Origin: Azospirillum canadense
Lineage (GTDB): Bacteria > Pseudomonadota > Alphaproteobacteria > Azospirillales > Azospirillaceae
Direction of reading: 5' to 3'
DNA: 64,000 bases
NCBI RefSeq assembly: GCF_025961225.1
Contig: NZ_JAOQNG010000004.1
Location: forward strand, 589,001-653,000
Translations under genes and position numbers: made by a program
Part shown: positions 46,546 through 55,225 of the stretch, piece by piece
Position numbering within the stretch: position 1 is the stretch's first letter
Layout: each line of letters begins with the position of its first letter
Notes under the pieces: model-generated
What the model saw: the letters and a program-made list of their open reading frames with translations, nothing else
Database searches by the model: none
What the model was told of the DNA's origin: nothing

Positions 46546-48530
46546 ACGAGCCCTCCGCCGACCGCACCGCCCAGGATCGCACGGCCGTCATCGGAGTCAT
46601 CGGCCACGTAGACCACGGCAAGACCGCGCTGGTCGGCGCGTTGACCGGCATGGACACGGATCGCTTGGCGGAGGAAAAGCGCCGCGGCATTTCCATCGCG
46701 CTCGGATTCGCCCACCGCGCGGTGCCCGGCGGCACGCTCGCCTTCGTCGACATGCCGGGGCACGAGCGCTTTGTCCGCACCATGGTCGCCGGGGCGACGG
46801 GCATCGAGGCGGTCCTGCTGGTCGTCGCCGCCAACGAAGGCGTCAAGCCGCAGACCGTCGAGCATCTGGACATCGCCCGCCTGGTCGGCGTGACGCGCGG
46901 CGTGGTCGCCATCAGCAAATGCGACCTCGTGCCCCCGGATGACGCCCACCGCACGGCCGAGGCGGTGCGGCAACGGCTGGCCGGAACCCCGCTGGCCGCC
47001 GCACCCGTGGTCTTCACCTCCACCGCCACCGGCCAGGGACTGGACGACCTCACCCGCGCCCTGGCCGGGCTGCTCGCCGACGACGCCCCGTCCCCGCCCT
47101 CCCCTGCCTTCTACCTGCCCGTGGACCGGGCCTTTGCGGTGCCCGGCTTCGGTCCTGTGGTGACCGGCACCCTGCGCCGCGGCTCGCTCGGCGTGGGCGA
47201 CGCCGTGACCGTCTGGCCAAGCGGGGTCGAAGCGCGCGTGCGCGGGCTGCACCGGCATGGCAAGCCGGTGGACTCGGCCGGACCGGGCAGCCGTGTCGCC
47301 GTGAACCTGCGGGGCGTGGAACTGGACGATCTCGGTCCTGGTTGCGCCCTGGCAACGCCAGACCTTCTGGAGCCCGCGCGCTGGCTGGGCGTCCGTCTGG
47401 AATTGCTGGCGGACGCCGACCGGCCGCTGGAAACCGGTGCCACGGCGCATCTGCTGTTCGGCACGACGGACGTGCCGGCGCGCCTCCGCCTGCTCGACCG
47501 CGACCGGCTAGAACCGGGCGAAACCGCGCCGGCACAGCTGCACTGTGCGGTCCCGGTGACCGTCCCCGCGGGGGAGCCCTTCATCCTGCGCACTGGATCC
47601 CCGCTGCGGACCGTCGGGGGCGGTCGCATCCTCGACCCGGTGTCTGTCCGGCGGAAACGCTTCGACGCGGCGGCGATCCACCTCCTAGCCGCCCTGGCGG
47701 AGGGGCGCTTGGCGGACGCGATTGCCGCACGGTTGGCTGAGGCGGGCAGCCGCGGCCTGAGGATCGGGGATGTCGCCCGGCTGCTCGGCACCACGGCCAA
47801 CCATGTGGACCCCGCCGCCCGGGGGGCGGAACGCCTGCCACCCGACACGCTGCTCGCGGTGACGGTCTTCCGTGATCTTAAGGACACCCTGTTGACCGCT
47901 GTGCGCGATGTCCAGGCAGCCCACCCCACGGAACGCGGCGCTTCCCCTGATCAACTGAAAAACGCGCTGCCACCCGAACTTCCGGAACCGCTGTTTGCAG
48001 CTTTGCTGGACCGGCTGGTCACGGAGGGAACGCTGGTCCGCGACGCCGGCCTGCTGCGCCGGCGCGACCTGGAAGCGTCGGCCCTGCTCTCCTCCGCCGA
48101 CCGCGCGGTGCTGGCGGCCGTCGAGGCGGCCTTCCGGGAGGGTGGCCTGTCGCCCCCGGACGTGGCCGCGGTTGCCGGCCGCGACCAGCGCCGGCACAAG
48201 GCCCTGCATTACCTCGCGCGCACCGGCATTCTCGTGCGCACGCTCGACCGGGTGCAGAAGCGCGAGATCGTCTTCCACCGCGACGCCGTCGCGAACGCCG
48301 CGTCCCGCGTCACCGACGCGCTGATGGATGCGCCGGAGGGCCTGACCACGGGCGACCTCGGCCGGCTGCTCGGCATCTCCCGCAAGTTCGCGGTTCCCCT
48401 ACTGGAGCATCTGGACGGGTTGGGCGTGTCCCGGCGCATGGGCGACCGCCGCGTGGCCGCCACCCCGCCGCCCCGAAAGGACAATGGCGCCCCGGCCATC
48501 GCGGCCCCATCTCAGGACCGGAGGCGATAA
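46542..48530 (+). CDS. selB: Selenocysteine-specific translation elongation factor
   Basis: A 662-residue protein. The GTPase part has G1 GHVDHGKTALV, G3 DMPGHERFVRTM and the G4 variant SKCD. EF-Tu-like beta domains follow, then four winged-helix domains in the C-terminal third (about residue 370 on), which bind the SECIS hairpin of mRNA. It brings Sec-tRNA to in-frame UGA codons. Its last 11 bases, including the TAA stop, are also the first 11 bases of the tRNA-Sec gene. Confidence 0.95.
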   Translation: MNEPSADRTAQDRTAVIGVIGHVDHGKTALVGALTGMDTDRLAEEKRRGISIALGFAHRAVPGGTLAFVDMPGHERFVRTMVAGATGIEAVLLVVAANEGVKPQTVEHLDIARLVGVTRGVVAISKCDLVPPDDAHRTAEAVRQRLAGTPLAAAPVVFTSTATGQGLDDLTRALAGLLADDAPSPPSPAFYLPVDRAFAVPGFGPVVTGTLRRGSLGVGDAVTVWPSGVEARVRGLHRHGKPVDSAGPGSRVAVNLRGVELDDLGPGCALATPDLLEPARWLGVRLELLADADRPLETGATAHLLFGTTDVPARLRLLDRDRLEPGETAPAQLHCAVPVTVPAGEPFILRTGSPLRTVGGGRILDPVSVRRKRFDAAAIHLLAALAEGRLADAIAARLAEAGSRGLRIGDVARLLGTTANHVDPAARGAERLPPDTLLAVTVFRDLKDTLLTAVRDVQAAHPTERGASPDQLKNALPPELPEPLFAALLDRLVTEGTLVRDAGLLRRRDLEASALLSSADRAVLAAVEAAFREGGLSPPDVAAVAGRDQRRHKALHYLARTGILVRTLDRVQKREIVFHRDAVANAASRVTDALMDAPEGLTTGDLGRLLGISRKFAVPLLEHLDGLGVSRRMGDRRVAATPPPRKDNGAPAIAAPSQDRRR

Positions 48531-48612
48531 GGGTCTGGTGGCCCTCGCGATCTTCAAAATCGACGGTTCGCCAACAGCGAACGGTGGGTTCGATTCCCAT
48601 CCGCCTCCGCCA
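48520..48612 (+). tRNA. selC: tRNA-Sec (anticodon UCA)
   Basis: The 93-base sequence folds as a selenocysteine tRNA. The acceptor strand GGAGGCG pairs with CGCCTCC, followed by discriminator G and an encoded CCA. There is a long D stem (GGGTCTGGTGGCCC), an anticodon arm CGAT-CTTCAAA-ATCG with TCA at the anticodon, a long variable arm (GTTCGC/GCGAAC) and a T arm with TTCGATT. The A8:C pair extending the acceptor helix is imperfect. The gene overlaps the 3' end of selB by 11 bases and ends 69 bases before the channel gene. Confidence 0.93.
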
Positions 48613-48681
48613 TCCCTGTCCGCGCCGAACGTCGCGCAATCCGGTTGAAGGGCTTTACGCCCAGCCCGCCGGAGGCGCCCC

Positions 48682-49500
48682 TTGCCCGATGTCCATGATT
48701 CCCGCCTCGACCACGAAGAACGCGCCGAAGTCCGGGAGCGATCGAACCCGCCCGCCCTGATCCTCCACGAGGCCATTCGCCTGGAGGGCGAGGAGGAGCT
48801 GAAGCGCCCGTCCTCCTCTCTGCTGTGGTCGGGGCTGGCGGCCGGGCTGTCCATGGGCTTCTCCATGGTGGGGGAGGCGCTGATGCAGACGCATCTGCCC
48901 GACGCCGGATGGCGCCCCCTGCTGGCGAGCTTCGGCTACTGCTTCGGCTTCCTGATCGTCATCCTGGGCCGACAGCAGCTGTTCACCGAGAACACGCTGA
49001 CCGTCATCCTGCCGCTGCTCCACGGCCGGCGCATGAGCACGCTGCTGCACGTCGCCCGACTGTGGGCGCTGGTGTTCGTCGCGAACATCGTCGGCACCCT
49101 GCTGTTCGCAGCGCTGGCCGCCTTCACCCCGGCCTTCAGCCCGGACCTGCACGAGGCCTTCGCGGAGCTTGGCCGCAAGGCCGCCGACGGCGGATTCTGG
49201 TCGACGCTGCTGCACGGCGTGCTGGCCGGCTGGCTGATCGCGCTGCTGGTCTGGATCACGCCATCCGTAGGCCAAGCGCGCTTCTTCGTCATCGTGGCCC
49301 TGACCTGGCTGATCGCGCTGGGCAAGTTCGCGCACGTCGTCGCCGGGTCGGTCGAGGTTTCCTTCGCGGCCATGACCGGGGTGGTGACCTGGGACGGCTA
49401 CGCGTTGGGCTTCCTGATCCCCTCGCTCATCGGCAACGTGATCGGGGGCGTGGGCATGGTGGCGCTGATCAACCACGCGCAGGTGAAGCAGGACAAGTAG
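48682..49500 (+). CDS. Formate/nitrite transporter family channel
   Basis: A 272-residue protein with about six membrane helices and FNT-family features: LWSGLAAGLSMGFSMVGEAL, GRQQLFTENTLTVILPLL, and the half-helix region ALGKFAHVVAGSVEVSFAA. The start is the TTG at 48682 with a GGAGG site six bases before it; I found no better ATG. FNT channels move formate, nitrite or hydrosulfide. The convergent formate dehydrogenase operon makes formate the likely substrate. The 3' end overlaps the convergent small gene at 49469 by 32 bases. Confidence 0.85.
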   Translation: MPDVHDSRLDHEERAEVRERSNPPALILHEAIRLEGEEELKRPSSSLLWSGLAAGLSMGFSMVGEALMQTHLPDAGWRPLLASFGYCFGFLIVILGRQQLFTENTLTVILPLLHGRRMSTLLHVARLWALVFVANIVGTLLFAALAAFTPAFSPDLHEAFAELGRKAADGGFWSTLLHGVLAGWLIALLVWITPSVGQARFFVIVALTWLIALGKFAHVVAGSVEVSFAAMTGVVTWDGYALGFLIPSLIGNVIGGVGMVALINHAQVKQDK

Positions 49501-49843
49501 ATCCGCCGTTTTCATCCAGGCCGTTCTCGTCCAGGACCTTGCGCAATTGGTCCCGCGTCTTTTCGATGCGCGTGCGGTGCACGCCGACCAGCGGGTACTC
49601 ACCGCCGAAGGCGACGCTGAGCGCGGCGTTCACATGCTCCAGCCGGGCCGACGCGCCCTCATCCCCGTTGCGGCGCCGGGCGATCAGCCCTTCGCGCAGG
49701 CGCACCAGACAGCGGGAGACCTCGGCCATCGCGTTGTAGACCTCGGCGGGCGGCATCTCTTCCGTCCCGGCGGCCAGGACGCGGTCGAGCACGGCGAGCG
49801 CGTCGCCGCACTCGCTTCCCGGCGCCGAGGCTTGCGCCTTCAT
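49469..49843 (-). CDS. Unknown 124-residue protein, last gene of the formate dehydrogenase operon
   Basis: Not recognised. It starts in the stop of the NrfD-type gene (ATGA) with an AAAGGA ribosome site, so it is translated with the operon. It is soluble, with helical stretches AVLDRVLAAGTEEMPPAEVY, AMAEVSRCLVRLREGL and TRIEKTRDQLRKVLDENG; two Cys (12 and 45) are present. A chaperone or assembly role for the dehydrogenase is possible by context only. Its 3' end runs 32 bases into the convergent channel gene. Confidence 0.7.
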   Translation of the reverse strand: MKAQASAPGSECGDALAVLDRVLAAGTEEMPPAEVYNAMAEVSRCLVRLREGLIARRRNGDEGASARLEHVNAALSVAFGGEYPLVGVHRTRIEKTRDQLRKVLDENGLDENGGSTCPASPARG

Positions 49844-50814
49844 CGGGCGATCCTTTCCGAAGTGGGCTGGTGGTCCAACGCCGGGCGGGGCTGCGCGAAG
49901 CGGAAATAGTCGCGCGGGCGCGTGGCCGACCGGTTGCCGGCGTGCAGCATGGCGGAGCGCAGCGCCATCCCGCCCGCCAGAATCGCCAGCGAGCCAAGCA
50001 CCGACAGCGCCGCCGACGGGCGCTCCCGCCGGGCGTTGAGGGCGTGACAGACCAGGGGAAGCGCGGCCCCGACGGCGATGGCCCCGATCTTTTCCACGGG
50101 CGCCCAGGGCCCCTCCTCCACCGGGCCGGCGACGCCTTCGGCCCTGTACTCCCGTTCCGCCGCGACGGAGGCGACGAGGTCCACCGCGCTGGCGGCCAGG
50201 GCGACGCGGTCCAGCGTTTCGGCACTCTCCGGCCGGCCTCCAAGCCGTTCCCCCAGCGACAGGGCCGCCGCGGCCGACGCCATGGCCGAGGCGCCAAAGC
50301 GAACCGACAGCAGCCGCGGCGACGCGGCCCACAGCGGCGTGCTGGTGGAGGACAGCAGGGCCGCCGTGTAGACGCTCATCCCCGCCCCGGCGACGGCCGC
50401 GGGGACCTGCGCCGCGCGCGCCGCGCCGGTCAGTTCCAGCCAATCCGCCCCCAGAGTCAGCGCGCTGAAGGCGCCGAAGCCGGTCAGGATGTAACTGCCG
50501 ATGGACATGGGCGAGGTGCGCCGGAAAATGCGCAGCATGTTGTACCAGCGGCTGGGCGTGTGCAGGTCGCCGATCAGCAGCGCCGGGCCAACCACGGCCC
50601 CGGCCATGGCGAGCCCGCGGGCGTTGCGCACAAGGTTGCACCGCTCGCGTCCACCGCCGAAGTCCGCCACGGTGCCCAGGATCTGCGCCGACCCCGACAG
50701 GCCGGCCAGGAAGATGTAACCGGCGGTCTTCCAGCCGAACGGGCTCGCCTTCAGCGCCGGCCGTCCATAGTAGGTCTCGCCCGCGTAGAGTCGCACGGCG
50801 CTGTCCTGCGGCAT
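49840..50814 (-). CDS. NrfD/PsrC-type quinone-interacting membrane anchor of formate dehydrogenase
   Basis: A 324-residue membrane protein with about eight predicted helices, N-terminal GWKTAGYIFLAGLSGSAQIL and the family loop LLIGDLHTPSRWYNMLRIF. NrfD proteins carry no heme or Fe-S and exchange electrons with the quinone pool. Here it replaces the diheme gamma subunit of E. coli Fdn. The ATG at 50814 has a GAGGAGAG site. It lies 14 bases after the Fe-S subunit gene. Confidence 0.85.
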   Translation of the reverse strand: MPQDSAVRLYAGETYYGRPALKASPFGWKTAGYIFLAGLSGSAQILGTVADFGGGRERCNLVRNARGLAMAGAVVGPALLIGDLHTPSRWYNMLRIFRRTSPMSIGSYILTGFGAFSALTLGADWLELTGAARAAQVPAAVAGAGMSVYTAALLSSTSTPLWAASPRLLSVRFGASAMASAAAALSLGERLGGRPESAETLDRVALAASAVDLVASVAAEREYRAEGVAGPVEEGPWAPVEKIGAIAVGAALPLVCHALNARRERPSAALSVLGSLAILAGGMALRSAMLHAGNRSATRPRDYFRFAQPRPALDHQPTSERIAR

Positions 50815-50828
50815 GGTCGCGTCTCTCC

Positions 50829-51731
50829 TCAGCGGCGCCGGTCGGCGGCAAACAGGGCGATGGCGGCCAGCGTCAGGCCGGCCATGGTGGCGAGCCCAGC
50901 GCCCAGCGCCGGCGCCACCCGGTTGGAGGCGCGCGTCGGCGCGGTCGGCAGGCCGTAGACCTCCGGCCGGTCGGTCAGCAGGAAGAAGGCGTTCAGGTGC
51001 CCGAGGTCCCCGGTCGCCCCCGGCTCTCCCGGCGCGCCGTAGAGGTAAGCGTCCGTGGCTCCCTTGCCGTGCAGGTCCTCCACGCGCGCCCTGGCCTTTT
51101 CCACCAGAACCGGCACCTCGCCGAACTGGATGGAATCGGTGGGGCAGGACTTGGCGCAGGCTGGCTCCAGCCCGCCCTTCAGGCGGTCGTAGCAGAGCGT
51201 GCATTTGTGCGCCTTGCCGTCCACCTCGTTCAGGTCGACCACGCCGAACGGGCAGGCCGGCACGCAGTAGCCGCAGCCGTTGCAGATGTCCTGCTGCACG
51301 ACCACCGTGTCGAACTCCGTCCGGAACAGGGCGCCGGTCGGGCAGGCCTCCAGGCAGGGGGCGTTGTGGCAGTGCTTGCACACGTCGCTCATCATCAGCC
51401 AGTTGGACTGGAAGGGCGCCATCTCCGCGGCGCGCTTCCCGTCCGTGGCGATCTTCTCGACGAAGGCGACATGCCGCCACGTGTTGGCGGACAGCCGGCC
51501 GGTGTTGTCGTAGCTGTCGCCGGTCAGCCCGACCTCGTCGGCCGGCAGGGCGTTCCATTCCTTGCAGGCCACCTCGCACGCCTTGCAGCCGATGCACAAC
51601 GTGGTGTCGGTGAAGAAGCCATAGCTCTTGCCCGGTTCGATCCGGACGCCGGCCGTCAGCTCCGCCTCGTCCGGAATCAGGCCCGGCAGGATCGGCTCGG
51701 CGTAGTCCAGCGCGCGGGCGGGAACGCCCAT
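50829..51731 (-). CDS. Formate dehydrogenase iron-sulfur (beta) subunit
   Basis: A 300-residue ferredoxin-type protein with four Cys clusters: CIGCKACEVACKEWN, CKHCHNAPCLEACP, CNGCGYCVPACPFG and CTLCYDRLKG with CAKSCP. This is the FdnH/FdoH pattern. A C-terminal membrane helix (APALGAGLATMAGLTLAAIA) ends in RRR. It passes electrons from the catalytic subunit to the NrfD anchor. It has a GGAGG site and starts one base after the fdhA stop. Confidence 0.9.
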   Translation of the reverse strand: MGVPARALDYAEPILPGLIPDEAELTAGVRIEPGKSYGFFTDTTLCIGCKACEVACKEWNALPADEVGLTGDSYDNTGRLSANTWRHVAFVEKIATDGKRAAEMAPFQSNWLMMSDVCKHCHNAPCLEACPTGALFRTEFDTVVVQQDICNGCGYCVPACPFGVVDLNEVDGKAHKCTLCYDRLKGGLEPACAKSCPTDSIQFGEVPVLVEKARARVEDLHGKGATDAYLYGAPGEPGATGDLGHLNAFFLLTDRPEVYGLPTAPTRASNRVAPALGAGLATMAGLTLAAIALFAADRRR

Positions 51732-51732
51732 G

Positions 51733-54700
51733 TCAGCCTCCGTTCTGCGGGCGGTCCAGGCGGCCCTTGCGCAGGTTGCAGGTCAGCGCCTTGTTCTCGT
51801 GCATGCCGGTGTTCGGATCACCGACGATGGCGGTGAGCACGTTGGCGATGTCGCCGGTGGCGTAGCCGTTCCAGCCGAAATGCCAGGGCATGCCGATCTG
51901 ATGGACCAGCCGCCCATCAATTCGGAAAGGCTGGAGCCGTTCCGTCACCAGCGCGCGCGTCTCCACCTCCCCGCGCGGGGTGGACAGAACGACCCAGTCG
52001 AGGTTTTCGATGCCCAGTTCCTTCGCCAACTCCGGCGCGATCTCGCTGAATCCCTCCGGCTGCAATTCCGCGGTGGACGCGACGGAGCGGGTCGGCGTGC
52101 CGCCGGAATGATGCTCCGTCAGGCGGTAGGTGGTCAGGACGTGCGGATAGCGCGGGTCTTCCGGAACGTGGACCGGGTTGTCCGGCCGGTCCCAGATCTT
52201 GGCGGTCGGGTTGTGCTGCTGGCCGTAGAGCGGGTTCCGCACCGGGGATTCCACCGGCTCGTAATGGGTCGGCAGCGGCCCGTCCTTCAGGCCGGAAGGC
52301 ACGAACAGCGCCCCCCGCCCGTCGGAGATCATGATGAAAGGGTCGGTGCCGCTCAGCGCGTCCATGCCCGCGGGCTCCTTCGACCAGTCCGGGGTGTAGT
52401 CCGGCGCCTTCTCGGTGGAGAAGTCCACCTGGTCGTAGCCGTCCCATTCCCCTTTTTCCGCGTCCCACCACGCCAGCTTCTTGCGCTCCGACCAGGGCTT
52501 GCCCGCGGGGTCGGCGGAGGCGCGGTTGACCAGCGTGCGCCGGTTGGACGGCCAGGCGAAGCCCCAGCCGAGATGCGTGCCCGGCCCGTCCGGCCCGTCC
52601 GGCTTGCGCGACCGTGCCTGGTTGTGGTCGTTCTTCGGGAAGACGCCGGTGTAGATCCAGCAGCCGCAGGCGGTGGTGCCGTCGTCCTTCAAATCCTTGA
52701 AGTCCGCGATCTGCTGCCGGTCGGGCCAGGTGTAGCCGTTGATCTCCCGCAGCACCGCCTCCGCGTCCGGCTCCTCCCGCTCGCCTTCGACCGGGTAGTC
52801 CCAGGTCAGGTAACGGATCGGCAGGTCCCTGGGGTCGGCGCTGCTGCGGTAAAGCTCCTTCAACCGGCGGCCGAGGTGATAGACGAACCACAGGTCCGAC
52901 CGGCCGTCGCCCGGCCCGTCCACGACCTTGTCGTGCCACTGGATCAGGCGGTGGGTGTTGGTGAAGGTGCCCGCCTTCTCCCCCGCCAGCGAGGTCGGCA
53001 GCAGGAACACCTCCGTCTTGATGTCCTTTGGCGCCAGCTCCCCGGCCTGCACCGGCTTGCCCTTGTACCAGAAGGACGCCGTCTCCGTTTCCGTGAAGTC
53101 GGTCACCACCATCCAGTCGAGCTTGCCGAGCGCCTTCTGCACCAGCGCGGCGTTGCTGCCGCCGACCGCCGGATTCTGGCCCAGCAGAAACAGGCCCTTG
53201 ATCAGCCCGTCCTCGATGGCGAGCGTCATGGGGTTCTGCGAGTGGTCGCCCATGATCTTGGGCAGCCACTCGAAGCCCCAGCCGTTCTCCTTCATCCCCG
53301 CCTCGCCGTACCAGGCGCGCAGCAGGCTGACGATGTATTTGGGGAAGTTGTGCCACCACCCCGTCGGCGTCGTCTCGTGGTCGATGTAGTCCTGCAGGCT
53401 GTGGTGCGGCTTCAGCCCGTGCGGCTGCGGCAGGTAGCCCGGCAGCAGGTTGTAGAGCGTCGGGATGTCGGTGGAGCCCTGGATGCTGGAATGGCCACGC
53501 AGCGCCAGGATGCCGCCGCCGGGCCGCCCGACGTTGCCAAGCAGCAGCTGGATGATCGCCGCGGCCCGGATCATCTGCACGCCCGTGGAATGGTGCGTCC
53601 AGCCGACCGCGTAGCAGATCGTCCCCGTCTTCTCCCGGCCGGACGCGCGGGCGAGCGCGTCGGCGACCTTCACGAAGGTCTCCTTCGGGCAGCCGGTCAC
53701 CCGCTCGACCATCTCCGGCGTGTAAGGTGCGAAGTGGCGCTTCAGGATCTGGTAGACGCAGTTCGGGTGTTGCAGCGTCTCGTCCTTCGGCGTCGGTCCC
53801 TGCTGCAAGCGCTTGGTCTGGTCGGAGAAGGACTCCGTCGTGTTGACGAAATGCTCCGCCAGGGAGGACGGCACAAACTCCCCCTTATACTGCCAGCTTT
53901 CGTAGCTGTAGGACTTCTTGGCCTCGTCCCAGCCGGAGAATTTGCCGTCGTTCTGGCTCGGATCCTCGAACGCGTCCTCGATGATGGTGGCGAGGTTGGT
54001 GTAGTTCAGCGCGTAGTCCTTGAACCACAGGTCGTTTTCCAGGATGTGGCGGATGATTCCGCCAAGGAAGGCGATGTCCGTCCCCGCCCGGATCGGCGCG
54101 TGAATGTCCGCGAGCGCGGAGGTCCGCGTGAAGCGCGGGTCGGCGTGGATCAGCGTCGCCCCCTTCTGCTTGGCCTGGAGCGCGAAGCGGAAGGCGATCG
54201 GGTGGTTTTCCGCCATGTTGGACCCCATCACCAGGATGCAGTCCGCGTTGGCGAGATCCCACTGGGGCAAAGTGGCCGCCCCTCGGCCGAAGGAGGCGCC
54301 CAAACTGGGCACCGAGGAGGAGTGTCAGACCCTGGCCTGGTTTTCGATCCAGACCATGCCGAGCCCGCCGCTGAACAGCTTTTTGATGAGGTAGTTTTCC
54401 TCGTTGTCCAGCGTCGCCCCGCCCAGCGAGGCCATGCCCAGCGTGTGGTTCACGACCGTGCCGTCGGGAAGCTTGTGCACGAAGGTCTCGTCGCGGGTTC
54501 GCTTCGCCAGATGCGCGATGCGGTCCATCGCCCAGTCCAGCGGCTTTTCCTCCCAGCGGTCGGCATGGGGGGCGCGGTACAGGACTTTGCTCATCCGCAG
54601 CTCGCTGGTCAGCCAGCCGAAGGTCGCTGCCCCCTTAGGGCACAGCGTGCCCTGGTTGATCGGGCTGCGCGGGTCGCCCTCCACATGGATCAGCGTCCCG

Positions 54701-54921
54701 TCCTTGGCGTACATCAGCTGCGCGCAGCCGACCGCGCAGTAGGGACAGATGTTGGTGCCGACCTTGTCCGCCTCCTCCAGCCGCGGGCGCAGCTTGGCGG
54801 AGCCGGTGCTTTTGGCCGCGTCGGAATAAGGGCTCTCGCCGCGGAGCTGCCGGGGCAGCGACCAGTCGCGCAGGAAGCCGCGGGCGTGGTCGGCAAGCGT
54901 GCGGCGGCGGATCGGCTTCAT
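51733..54921 (-). CDS. fdhA: Selenocysteine-containing formate dehydrogenase catalytic (alpha) subunit
   Basis: Two abutting open frames form one gene of 1,062 residues. The TGA at 54327-54325 (codon 199) is read as selenocysteine: IENQARV-Sec-HSSSVPSLGASFGRGA matches the Fdn/Fdo active site, where Sec binds molybdenum. A 4Fe-4S site is at the N-terminus (CPYCAVGC, then LCPKGAA). Molybdopterin domains follow (MGSNMAENHP, GSTDIPTLYNLLPGY), and the C-terminal domain carries TTYRLTEHHSGG. It oxidises formate to CO2. No Tat signal or hydrophobic N-terminus is visible (MKPIRRRTLADHARGFLRDW). Start ATG has a GAGGAG site and overlaps the preceding gene by 4 bases. Confidence 0.93.
54295..54313 (-). 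promoter_or_regulatory. Bacterial SECIS-like hairpin after the fdhA UGA
   Basis: On the mRNA strand GGUGCCC-AGUUU-GGGCGCC forms a seven-pair stem (one G-U) with a five-base loop containing GU. It starts 11 bases after the UGA, placing the loop about 19-23 bases after it. That is the spacing and loop character expected of SelB-binding bacterial SECIS elements. Confidence 0.75.
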
Positions 54922-55166
54922 GGGCGCGTCTCCTCGGCGTATCCAATGTCATGCACGATGGCGGCGATCAGGTCCGGGCGCTCGTCGTAGCGGACGGCGA
55001 CCCGCGCCCTGGCCCGGACGAGGTCCGGTAGGTCCTGCGGCTCGATCGGCGCGTCGTGCGCCAGCATGAACAGGCGGGCGATCCCCTCGTCGCTGACGAG
55101 CTGGAAACGCCCCTCCTGGGCGAGCGTGATGGTTCCCTCGACCGTGCGCATGGTCCCCGGCGGCAT
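54918..55166 (-). CDS. Unknown 82-residue protein, first gene of the formate dehydrogenase operon
   Basis: Not assigned to a family. It overlaps the fdhA start by 4 bases (ATGA), so the genes are coupled. The core (TVEGTITLAQEGRFQLVSDE, then RVAVRYDERPDLIAAIVHDI) reads like a small beta-barrel, OB-like. Start is uncertain: ATG at 55166, or ATG at 55151 with GGGGA before it. Its place ahead of a molybdenum selenoenzyme suggests a regulatory or assembly role; that is inference. Confidence 0.65.
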   Translation of the reverse strand: MPPGTMRTVEGTITLAQEGRFQLVSDEGIARLFMLAHDAPIEPQDLPDLVRARARVAVRYDERPDLIAAIVHDIGYAEETRP

Positions 55167-55225
55167 CGTGGCATCCGGAGACGTCAACGACGCGCGGCCG
55201 GATCGGTTCGCAGGGAATGGAAAAT

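Noticed and set aside
54325..54327. TGA as a nonsense mutation splitting fdhA into a pseudogene
   Set aside because: The context matches the Sec site of FDH-N, a SECIS-like hairpin follows, and selA, selB, selC and selD lie in the same region.
51730..54990. A 1,086-codon plus-strand frame opposite fdhA
   Set aside because: Shadow of the formate dehydrogenase gene; composition typical of antisense of high-GC coding sequence.
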